From NCBI GenBank assembly GCA_964495615.1, contig CAZBVX010000034.1:1-5793 (forward strand): a DNA stretch of 5,793 nucleotides, written 5' to 3'. The notes under the pieces are model-generated. The model was not told the DNA's origin. It worked only from the letters and a program-made list of their open reading frames with translations, and ran no database searches. This DNA comes from CAINDR01 sp964495615 (GTDB taxonomy: Bacteria; Patescibacteriota; Patescibacteriia; Patescibacteriales; UBA12465). Shown piece by piece: positions 1-5,269 of this stretch. The position numbers were made by a program, and so were the translations under genes. Position 1 is the stretch's first letter; each line of letters starts with the position of its first letter.

Positions 1-1322
1 GAACCAAAAGAAACCCCGCGCGGATAGGTTGACTGAATTCGACCCGCTTTTTTTGATGGTCGATTTTCCAAGAAATCACCAACCAATTGTGCTGGCGCCA
101 AATAATTTCCACCACCCGCCTGAAAGGCTCTCTTTTCCCAATAACGTTGAAATTCAATACCCGCCAAAGGATGGTCTGAACCAAAATCCTCCGGCGAAAC
201 CGGCACCAACAGAGCGCTATTGGAGTTTTTCCCGTCTTGAGCCAATTCGCTCATCCCATTAGTGACCAGCATTCCTTCTTCGGAAGCGGCCGCCATCACG
301 TAGCCGCCCGGGCACATACAAAAGCTATAAACTGGACGAATTCCGGTGTGCTGTTCAACTAATTTGTACTTCGCTGGACCAAGTTTTTCGTTCCGAAAAT
401 CGTGGCCGTATTGGGAACGGTTAATCATCTCCGCCTTGTGTTCAATGCGCACCCCCATTGAAAATGGCTTAGCGGCAAGTTCTAATTGGCGGTCAAAAAG
501 CAGTTGATAGACATCACGAGCCGAGTGGCCAGTGGCCAGAATCAAATCACTCACGGCAATTTTTTCTTTTTTGTTAACAACAATCGCTTCCAGTTTTCCC
601 TGCTCAATAATCAAGTCGGTCAGACGAGTAGAAAAACGGAATTCCCCACCGAGAGAAATTATTTCCGCTCTCATTTTTTTGATCACTTCCCGCAAACGAT
701 CGGTGCCGATGTGGGGAGTGGCACTAAACAAAATTTCTTCCGGTGCACCAGCTTTCACAAATTCTTCAAAAATAAATTTGGAACGTGGGTCGTTAACTAG
801 CGTATATAATTTACCGTCCGAAAAAGTACCGGCTCCGCCTTCACCAAACTGCACATTGGCCTCAGTATTTAATAAACCATCTTTAAAAAATTTATCAACC
901 GCTTTTACTCTTTCCTCCATCATCGGACCGCGTTCAATAATTAGAGGCTTCAAGCCTGCTTTTGCGAGAAGTAGTGCGGCAAAAATTCCACAAGGGCCAA
1001 AACCAACCACCACGGGGCGATTCTTCGGCTTCTGTTTAGCTTTTTTGATTTCATAAACAAAAGGTTCAAAAAAACGAACCCGGTGGCGAACACTAAATTC
1101 TTTTATTTTTTCTGGATTTTTAACCGCCAACTCTACTGAATAAACAAACAAGATATCAGTTTTCTTGCGCGAATCAATTGCCTTCTTGCTTATTTTGTAA
1201 GACAAAATATCTGCCTCGGGAATCTGCAAGATTTCCGCAATCTTCCCTTTTAGCAATTCTTCACCTTCCGATAAATGCAAAGTGATTTCTTCAATTTTTA
1301 AAAGATTATTTTTGGAGTTCAT
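1..1322 (-). CDS. FAD-dependent dehydrogenase, COG2509-like (3' end beyond the window)
   Basis: This frame reads open for 440 codons from ATG at 1322 to the left edge, so the C-terminus is missing. Residues 1-100 form an N-terminal domain ending in a Lys/Arg-rich stretch (KKAIDSRKK, 46-54) typical of this family. Next comes a Rossmann dinucleotide-binding motif, VVVGFGPCGIFAA (104-116), with an acidic residue closing the second strand (IIERG, 128-132). The family signature NVQFGEGGAGTFSDGKL is at 156-172, ILATGHSARD (261-270) is a second nucleotide-binding strand, and CPGGYV (337-342) and NGMS (355-358) are also family-typical. By family knowledge it is a cytoplasmic flavoprotein oxidoreductase; its substrate is not established. 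The start overlaps the 3' end of the RNA methyltransferase gene by 17 nt in another frame, without a Shine-Dalgarno, which suggests translational coupling. Family members are commonly somewhat longer than 440 residues, so perhaps 20-100 are missing. The family call is firm; the biochemical role is not. Confidence 0.92.
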   Translation of the reverse strand, partial: MNSKNNLLKIEEITLHLSEGEELLKGKIAEILQIPEADILSYKISKKAIDSRKKTDILFVYSVELAVKNPEKIKEFSVRHRVRFFEPFVYEIKKAKQKPKNRPVVVGFGPCGIFAALLLAKAGLKPLIIERGPMMEERVKAVDKFFKDGLLNTEANVQFGEGGAGTFSDGKLYTLVNDPRSKFIFEEFVKAGAPEEILFSATPHIGTDRLREVIKKMRAEIISLGGEFRFSTRLTDLIIEQGKLEAIVVNKKEKIAVSDLILATGHSARDVYQLLFDRQLELAAKPFSMGVRIEHKAEMINRSQYGHDFRNEKLGPAKYKLVEQHTGIRPVYSFCMCPGGYVMAAASEEGMLVTNGMSELAQDGKNSNSALLVPVSPEDFGSDHPLAGIEFQRYWEKRAFQAGGGNYLAPAQLVGDFLENRPSKKAGRIQSTYPRGVSFG

Positions 1323-2070
1323 AAAACAAAATAGCGGCGGCGGCGGCCACATTCAAAGATTCAATTTTTTTCGAAATCACGATTTTTATTTTTTCGTTGG
1401 CGCTCTGCAAAATTTCAACTGGTACGCCTTGGCTTTCGCTGCCGAGGACCAAGCAAAATTTTTCGGCAGCCTGAAATTTTTTGAGATCCTGCCCTTCGTG
1501 TGAGCTGGTGGCATAGATTGGCAAAGAACATTTTTCCAGCCAATCGCCAGCACGGTCTTCAAAAATGTTTAATTTGAAAATTGCGTCCTTGGCGGCCGAA
1601 ATGGTTTTGGCACTGAACGGGTCGGCGCATTCTTTGCTGAGCACCAAATTTTCCAAACCAAAAGCAAGGGCGTTGCGCATAATTGTTCCCAAGTTTCCTG
1701 GGTCGCTAACACCGTCCAAATATATTACTGAATTTTTTGATAAAGAATTTATTTTTATTTTATAAATCGCCGTAATGCCGGAAGGTGTACTCAAATCGGA
1801 ATAAGCTTTATTGGTTTTGCTATCTATCAAATAAAGCTCCGCTGGCTGCGAATTAGCGGTCAAAAAATCTAACTGCTCCTTATTTTTGGCGGCAAATTCT
1901 TCGGTGATGAAAAGAGCTTCAAAAGCAAAACCGCTTTTCAAAGCGTCATAAATAATTGTTAAATTCTCCACCACAAAAAGGCCGGCTTCCCGGCGATATT
2001 TTGGCTGCTTGAGTTTGATTAGCTCCTTAATATGGCTATTTTGGGCGCTAGTGATAGTTTTGAAAGACAT
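1306..2070 (-). CDS. SpoU/TrmH-family RNA 2'-O-methyltransferase
   Basis: This 254-residue protein has the layout of the SPOUT class SpoU/TrmH ribose methyltransferases, which use S-adenosylmethionine to methylate a 2'-OH of rRNA or tRNA. The N-terminal substrate-binding domain (about 1-95) carries the usual region around KYRREAGLFVVE (24-35). The catalytic domain (about 112-254) shows motif 1, LDGVSDPGNLGTIMRNALAFG (118-138 region), with the conserved Asn126 and the likely catalytic Arg132. Motif 2 is LVLGSESQGV (207-216), and motif 3 is ESLNVAAAAAILFYE (237-251), which forms the trefoil-knot cofactor pocket. One variation: the stretch usually written RASxGA between motifs 1 and 2 reads SAAKDA here (157-162), so that arginine is absent. 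The start at 2070 is supported by AAGGA 7 nt upstream and by a normal N-terminus. It lies 3 nt after the nucleotidyltransferase gene and overlaps the flavoprotein gene by 17 nt. Which RNA is modified cannot be read from the sequence. Confidence 0.93.
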   Translation of the reverse strand: MSFKTITSAQNSHIKELIKLKQPKYRREAGLFVVENLTIIYDALKSGFAFEALFITEEFAAKNKEQLDFLTANSQPAELYLIDSKTNKAYSDLSTPSGITAIYKIKINSLSKNSVIYLDGVSDPGNLGTIMRNALAFGLENLVLSKECADPFSAKTISAAKDAIFKLNIFEDRAGDWLEKCSLPIYATSSHEGQDLKKFQAAEKFCLVLGSESQGVPVEILQSANEKIKIVISKKIESLNVAAAAAILFYELQK

Positions 2071-2073
2071 AAA

Positions 2074-2712
2074 TTAATCCTTAATCTTTAAAAATCTTGC
2101 GCCGGCATCAAGGCTTATTTTTTTTAGATTCTGTTTAATCGCCCGCTCAGAAACTGCGAACCCAGGCAAATAATCAACTTCTTCTGAATAATCAATATCG
2201 GAAAAATAAGCCAGTTGTTGATAAAAATTTTTTTCACTAAAAACTGAACCGAAAATTGTTTTGGCTTGTTTGACAACTTCCTCTATGCCGCATCCTGATT
2301 TGAAGATAAAATACAGGTCAACGTAATCTTTCCATTTTGCTCGACGTCCCAAAGCATAGGCCTTGAGGGCGCCCAAAGTTGCCAAATCGGCAGTTTTGAA
2401 ATCAGCTTGATCGATCAAAAATTTTACCGGAAATGGGTAATACAAAAAAGTTAATTTTACTCCTGAAGAAATAAAAGTGTATTGATCTTTTTCATCAATT
2501 AAAACTTTTTCAATTTTTAAAATTTTGCTGAGTTTGTTGTATAGACTCAAATTACCAAATGGCTTTTCGGAAAAAAAATCAAAATCAATCGAATGACGAT
2601 GGCCAAGCTGCAAAGCAATAGCTGTTTCGCCAGCCAAAGAAAAGTCTTTTTTAAAAATCTTGAGGTTTGGCAAAAGTTTTTTTTGTTTAGCGTTGAGAAT
2701 TTCCGGATGCAT
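2074..2712 (-). CDS. AbiEii/AbiGii-type nucleotidyltransferase (toxin-like)
   Basis: This 212-residue protein belongs to the DUF1814/AbiEii group of DNA polymerase beta-like nucleotidyltransferases, whose studied members act as toxins of AbiE phage-defence or toxin-antitoxin modules. The N-terminus has the family motif AGETAIALQLGHRHSIDFDFF (27-47). Its Gly28-Glu-Thr and the metal-binding pair Asp43/Asp45 match the expected G-[GS]-[TS] ... DxD arrangement. Strand region VKLTFLYYPFP (85-95) aligns with the VKxSFFxYPYP form of the short subfamily. The second hallmark, KWKDYVDLYFI (126-136), supplies Lys128, Asp129 and Asp132. The catalytic residues therefore look intact. It is short compared with AbiEii proteins of about 300 residues, but this is normal for the variant found beside DUF6922-like partners. 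The start overlaps the preceding gene by 26 nt with no Shine-Dalgarno, which points to coupled translation. A toxic or tRNA-modifying activity is inferred from the family and is not visible here. Confidence 0.87.
   Translation of the reverse strand: MHPEILNAKQKKLLPNLKIFKKDFSLAGETAIALQLGHRHSIDFDFFSEKPFGNLSLYNKLSKILKIEKVLIDEKDQYTFISSGVKLTFLYYPFPVKFLIDQADFKTADLATLGALKAYALGRRAKWKDYVDLYFIFKSGCGIEEVVKQAKTIFGSVFSEKNFYQQLAYFSDIDYSEEVDYLPGFAVSERAIKQNLKKISLDAGARFLKIKD
2078..2082 (-). promoter_or_regulatory. Shine-Dalgarno AAGGA of the RNA methyltransferase gene
   Basis: AAGGA on the minus strand lies 7 nt before ATG 2070. It falls inside the last codons of the nucleotidyltransferase gene (AAG GAT TAA). 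It supports the chosen start of the methyltransferase and shows that the host uses Shine-Dalgarno initiation at least here. No comparable site was seen before the other starts visible in the window. Confidence 0.65.
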
Positions 2713-2968
2713 ATTTTTTGAAATACAATTTAAAATAATTGAGTGTTTGTGGACGATAATTCACTCTCTGGCGCTCGGTTTGTTTTTTGAAAATCGCGGC
2801 CGCTCTCTTGATTCCTAAAATTTGAAAAACCTCTAAGACATCAGGAAGTTCGCCATAATTCAAAACCCCCTCCAAAATAGCTTCATCGGAAAGATTTTTG
2901 ACGTCTTTGACCCACCACCACAAATTGGCCTTTTTTTTGAGAAAATTTTGTCTTTTTTCTTGATTCAT
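2687..2968 (-). CDS. Small DUF6922-like protein, putative antitoxin partner of the AbiEii-type protein
   Basis: This 93-residue basic protein has an N-terminal Lys-rich stretch, a tryptophan cluster (LWWWVKDV, 16-23), an acidic helix (LSDEAILEGVLNYGELPDV, 26-44) and a C-terminal QTLNYFKLYF segment (74-83). The pattern of W/F-W near the start, then E-x-V-L-x-x-G, a mid-protein G-I-x-x-A and a late T-L-N-[FY] fits small DUF6922-type proteins encoded just upstream of short AbiEii nucleotidyltransferases. No transmembrane segment or signal peptide is evident. By position it corresponds to the antitoxin slot of an AbiE-like pair, yet no clear helix-turn-helix like that of AbiEi was seen, so DNA binding is not claimed. 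It is the first gene of the operon. ATG 2968 is the only sensible start and lies 8 nt after a TATAAT box. The family match is from memory and moderately sure; the antitoxin role is inference from gene order. Confidence 0.72.
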   Translation of the reverse strand: MNQEKRQNFLKKKANLWWWVKDVKNLSDEAILEGVLNYGELPDVLEVFQILGIKRAAAIFKKQTERQRVNYRPQTLNYFKLYFKKYASGNSQR

Positions 2969-2976
2969 ACCTATAT

Positions 2977-3005
2977 ATTATACCCTTTCTCGGCCTTTTT
3001 CGCAA
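2977..3005 (-). promoter_or_regulatory. Sigma70-like promoter of the four-gene operon, giving a nearly leaderless mRNA
   Basis: Read on the minus strand, TTGCGA (3000-3005, 4 of 6 matches to TTGACA) is followed after exactly 17 nt by a perfect TATAAT (2977-2982). The start codon of the 93-residue protein lies at 2968. A start site 6-8 nt past the -10 box falls at about 2969-2971, leaving at most a few nucleotides of leader. The only purine-rich bases before the start (AGG) sit about 1-3 nt from ATG, too close for a normal Shine-Dalgarno. The -35 box lies within the 3' repeat shared with the upstream secreted-protein gene, just past its terminator U-tract. Confidence 0.68.
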
Positions 3006-3270
3006 ATAAAAAGCCCTCAATAAACTAATGTTTAAAGAGGGCTAAGGGAGAGTTTTTTGGTATTTTTTTAATTATTTTTTAATAATTTTTTTGGTTAAAT
3101 TATTAATTTTTAGATAGTAGATTCCTGATGGATAATCACCAAGATCTATTGAGGTTTGTTCGGAAACTTTTTGTGACCAAATTATTCGGCCCAAAGCATC
3201 AAACACTTCAACAGTTTCACCAGCTTTTGGAATAATTAAATTAATTATTCCGGAACTTGGGTTCGGATAG
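2994..3270. repeat. Direct repeat copy A: sorting-tail codons, stop and terminator
   Basis: This segment aligns to 4992-5269 at an offset of 1998-1999 nt. From 2994 to 3127 the copies differ only by one substitution and a one-base indel near 3049-3050 and a two-base substitution at 3093-3094. The exact runs are 55, 42 and 33 nt. From 3128 to 3270, inside the coding part of the tail, there are about 20 substitutions and no indels. Similarity stops abruptly on the left at 2994 and fades on the right where the sorting domain begins. Confidence 0.93.
3004..3043 (-). terminator. Rho-independent terminator after the FG-GAP protein gene
   Basis: On the minus strand the transcript would form a perfect 7-bp outer stem, AGCCCTC (3037-3043) with GAGGGCT (3012-3018). 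After a 2x2 mismatch an inner stem of about 5 bp follows, around a 4-nt loop. A run of T follows the stem (3008-3012, continuing T-rich). It sits about 28 nt past the stop codon at 3072 and ends only a few bases from the -35 box of the next operon, so it separates the two transcription units. The same hairpin with identical sequence occurs at 5002-5041. Confidence 0.88.
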
Positions 3271-4865
3271 GCTGAAAAAACAAAAGATTTTTCAGGATTT
3301 TTCGGTAAGCCAATAAAATTACCAAAAGTTTTTTCAACAAAATTGTTTTTCATTGTTAATTCTTCACTTAAATTACTTGTTCTAGCAGAAATTTTTAAAT
3401 GACCATTGTTGATAATTTCAATAGAATCAAAAATGAAAGAAAATTCTACAGAATCTCCAGCAGCTAAAACATTCAAATTTTGACTTAATGATTTTTGCCA
3501 AATTAATTGATTGGAAGAATCAAAAAATTCAAGAATCGTTTCCGTTAAAATTGAATTAGCAGCCGCTTCGCCAAGGTTATCCAATTGGACCTTAAAAGTC
3601 TTTTGCAAATTTTCACCAACACTGAGTTCAGGCAAAGAATTAAATTTTACTTGCAAATCCGGAGCCAAAGAAACAGCATTGCGAATTCCCTTAAAACCGC
3701 TCATAAAACCGAGAGAATTAGGACAACCAGATGATTGAGAGGTTAAGGCGAAAATAAAATCCAACTTACCATCACCGCTGTAATCAATTACTGAAGATGA
3801 GCGGTATTTTGTCTGATACTTATCACCCGTAAATCTTTTTTGATCAGAAACAAAAGTGCCATCTTGATAATTTCGAAATACCGCCAGAGAATCTTCGTTA
3901 TGAATAATCGCAATAATATCTAAATAATGATCACGATTAAAATCACCAATAGAAAAATCCTCCAAAGGAAAATTGCCAACAGTAATAAAACTTGGCACCA
4001 AGCTGGTATCGCCAAAATTAGCAATTAAAATTCCTCCGGAAACATCATCGTTTGAGCTAACAACAATATCTGGGAAATTATCATTTTGCAAATCAGCAAT
4101 TCTGGCAGAATAAATTTTTCTTTTCGGCAAATTAATTTCTCGCCAAAAACTTAAAATTCCTTCAGAATTTTGGCAATAAATTTTTGCCTTGGCGTAAGAA
4201 TTATTATTCAATGCACAAATTACCACCAAGTCATCAATTAAATCACCATTAAAATCAGCGAATTCCAAACAAGAAACTTTTTCTGGCAAATTAATTGTCT
4301 GTAATAAAGATAAAGAATCACCAACACCAAAATGATAAACAAAAATATCATTTCTCAGTAAATCAACGGCAAAAGTCTCATCACCAGGATATTGATTCAT
4401 CGCGTTACCACTTCTTAAAAAATTTACTTGATGAGGTAAGATTTTTTTAAATTCAGCAAACTGGCTACCATCACCATAATTTTTATAAGTAAATAACGTG
4501 TCAGTCATTCCTCCTCTAGTAACAGCTTGAATACTATAGCTAAGACTTGTTCCAATTTTTAGAACGTCGTAGGAAATCATAATACCATTATAGTTCAGAT
4601 ATTTGATAGGATTGACATTAATATTCCCTGTCGCGGGAGCAAAAAAGCACATTCCTATTTTCCCTGAACCAGAACCGTTGAAGCCAGTGCCATCAAAGCA
4701 AAAATCGGAAAAACCGTCACCGTTGAAATCCGCAACATGGGTGATGCTAGATTCTTGATTGCAATTAGTAACTCCGTTAATAACACTCTCGAAACTTATT
4801 TTTGGTTGCGCAAACAAGGCCAGACCAAAAAACAAAGCAAAAACGAAAAATACTGTTTTTTTCAT
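3072..4865 (-). CDS. Secreted FG-GAP/VCBS-repeat protein with CARDB-like domain and type IX sorting tail
   Basis: This 597-residue protein starts with a signal peptide: Lys2-Lys3, hydrophobic core 4-18, and likely cleavage after Ala19 before Gln20, a common form in type IX substrates. Five degenerate FG-GAP/VCBS repeats with a DxNxDxxxD-like calcium loop follow: ADFNGDGFSDF (45-55), ADFNGDLIDDL (203-213), ADLQNDNFPDI (257-267), GDFNRDHYLDI (307-317) and DYSGDGKLDF (361-370). Such repeats build integrin-alpha-like beta-propellers. Residues 402-511 resemble a CARDB/Ig-like adhesion domain, beginning PDLQVKF and ending MKNNFVEKTF. The C-terminus (533-597) begins YPNPSSG, continues with GRIIW and SGIYYLKI, and ends KKIIKK, matching the Por/type IX type A sorting domain, a signal removed during export. 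It is therefore probably surface-attached or released, perhaps for adhesion or polymer binding; no enzyme domain was seen. The start follows a consensus promoter by about 37 nt and lacks a Shine-Dalgarno. Confidence 0.9.
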   Translation of the reverse strand: MKKTVFFVFALFFGLALFAQPKISFESVINGVTNCNQESSITHVADFNGDGFSDFCFDGTGFNGSGSGKIGMCFFAPATGNINVNPIKYLNYNGIMISYDVLKIGTSLSYSIQAVTRGGMTDTLFTYKNYGDGSQFAEFKKILPHQVNFLRSGNAMNQYPGDETFAVDLLRNDIFVYHFGVGDSLSLLQTINLPEKVSCLEFADFNGDLIDDLVVICALNNNSYAKAKIYCQNSEGILSFWREINLPKRKIYSARIADLQNDNFPDIVVSSNDDVSGGILIANFGDTSLVPSFITVGNFPLEDFSIGDFNRDHYLDIIAIIHNEDSLAVFRNYQDGTFVSDQKRFTGDKYQTKYRSSSVIDYSGDGKLDFIFALTSQSSGCPNSLGFMSGFKGIRNAVSLAPDLQVKFNSLPELSVGENLQKTFKVQLDNLGEAAANSILTETILEFFDSSNQLIWQKSLSQNLNVLAAGDSVEFSFIFDSIEIINNGHLKISARTSNLSEELTMKNNFVEKTFGNFIGLPKNPEKSFVFSAYPNPSSGIINLIIPKAGETVEVFDALGRIIWSQKVSEQTSIDLGDYPSGIYYLKINNLTKKIIKK

Positions 4866-4908
4866 GATAAATTTATTTTTTTATTAATATTTTAAAGTAC
4901 ACAGAGAA

Positions 4909-4937
4909 AGAATAGCAGTAAGATGAGATTTTGTCAA
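4909..4937 (-). promoter_or_regulatory. Consensus sigma70-like promoter of the FG-GAP protein gene
   Basis: On the minus strand a perfect TTGACA (4932-4937) is followed after 17 nt by TATTCT (4909-4914), a 4 of 6 match to TATAAT. TG one base upstream (TGCTATTCT) makes it an extended -10. The predicted start near 4902 gives a leader of roughly 37 nt, very AT-rich and without a Shine-Dalgarno, before ATG 4865. The Bacteroidota pattern TTTG ... TAnnTTTG was not found here. The spacing and hexamers make this a good candidate, but no transcript data support it. Confidence 0.72.
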
Positions 4938-4991
4938 TAGTTAGCAAGCTTCTCCCTGCCATCAAAAAGAAAGAATTACCTAAAAAATAGT

Positions 4992-5269
4992 CCTTTTTCG
5001 CAAATAAAAAGCCCTCAATAAACTAATGTTTAAAGAGGGCTAAGGGGGGAGTTTTTTGGTATTTTTTTAATTATTTTTTAATAATTTTTTTACTTAAATT
5101 ATTAATTTTTAGATAGTAGATTCCTGCCGGATACTTACTCAAATCTATTGAGGTTTGTCCAGAAACTTTTTTTGACCAAATTATTTGGCCCAAATTGTTA
5201 AAGACTTCAACAGTTTCACCAGCTTTTGGAATAACTAAATTAATTATTCCCGAACTTGGATTGGGATAG
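4992..5269. repeat. Direct repeat copy B: sorting-tail codons, stop and terminator
   Basis: This is the partner of 2994-3270. It carries one extra G near 5044-5049, so the offset shifts from 1998 to 1999. The TTGCGA that serves as a -35 box in copy A is also present here (4998-5003), but 17 nt further on the hexamer is GGTAAT rather than TATAAT, so a working promoter at this copy is less likely. Flanking sequence left of 4992 is unrelated to that left of 2994. Confidence 0.93.
5002..5041 (-). terminator. Rho-independent terminator after the partial CARDB/sorting-tail gene
   Basis: The minus-strand transcript forms the stem AGCCCTC (5035-5041) with GAGGGCT (5010-5016), then a T run at 5006-5010. 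The hairpin is identical to the one at 3004-3043. It lies about 30 nt past the stop codon at 5071 and about 65 nt upstream of the next gene's -35 box, so the two secreted-protein genes are probably transcribed separately. Confidence 0.88.

Noticed and set aside
29..1056. Forward-strand open frames at 29-262, 486-800 and 532-1056
   Set aside because: They lie opposite the well-supported flavoprotein gene, show no domain-like pattern, and have compositions typical of antisense frames.
1282..1765. Forward-strand open frames at 1282-1503 and 1565-1765
   Set aside because: They lie opposite the methyltransferase gene, whose motifs 1-3 are clear on the minus strand.
3070..3087. Perfect AT-only inverted repeat (AATTATT, TTTT loop, AATAATT) at the stop codon, repeated at 5069-5086
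   Set aside because: It consists only of A and T and arises from Lys/Ile codons of the KKIIKK end. It lacks the stability of a terminator, and a real one follows 30 nt later.
3511..3738. Forward-strand open frame of 75 codons
   Set aside because: It is opposite the CARDB-like region of the FG-GAP protein, with no start signal or recognisable content.
4975..5003. Second promoter at repeat copy B (TTGCGA-17-GGTAAT)
   Set aside because: The -10 hexamer is poor, and a far better promoter (TTGACA-17-TATTCT) lies closer to the gene at 4909-4937.
2994..5269. Long direct repeats as ends of a mobile element
   Set aside because: The segment between the copies holds only the FG-GAP protein gene. No transposase, terminal inverted repeats or target duplications were seen, and the repeat coincides with gene 3' ends.
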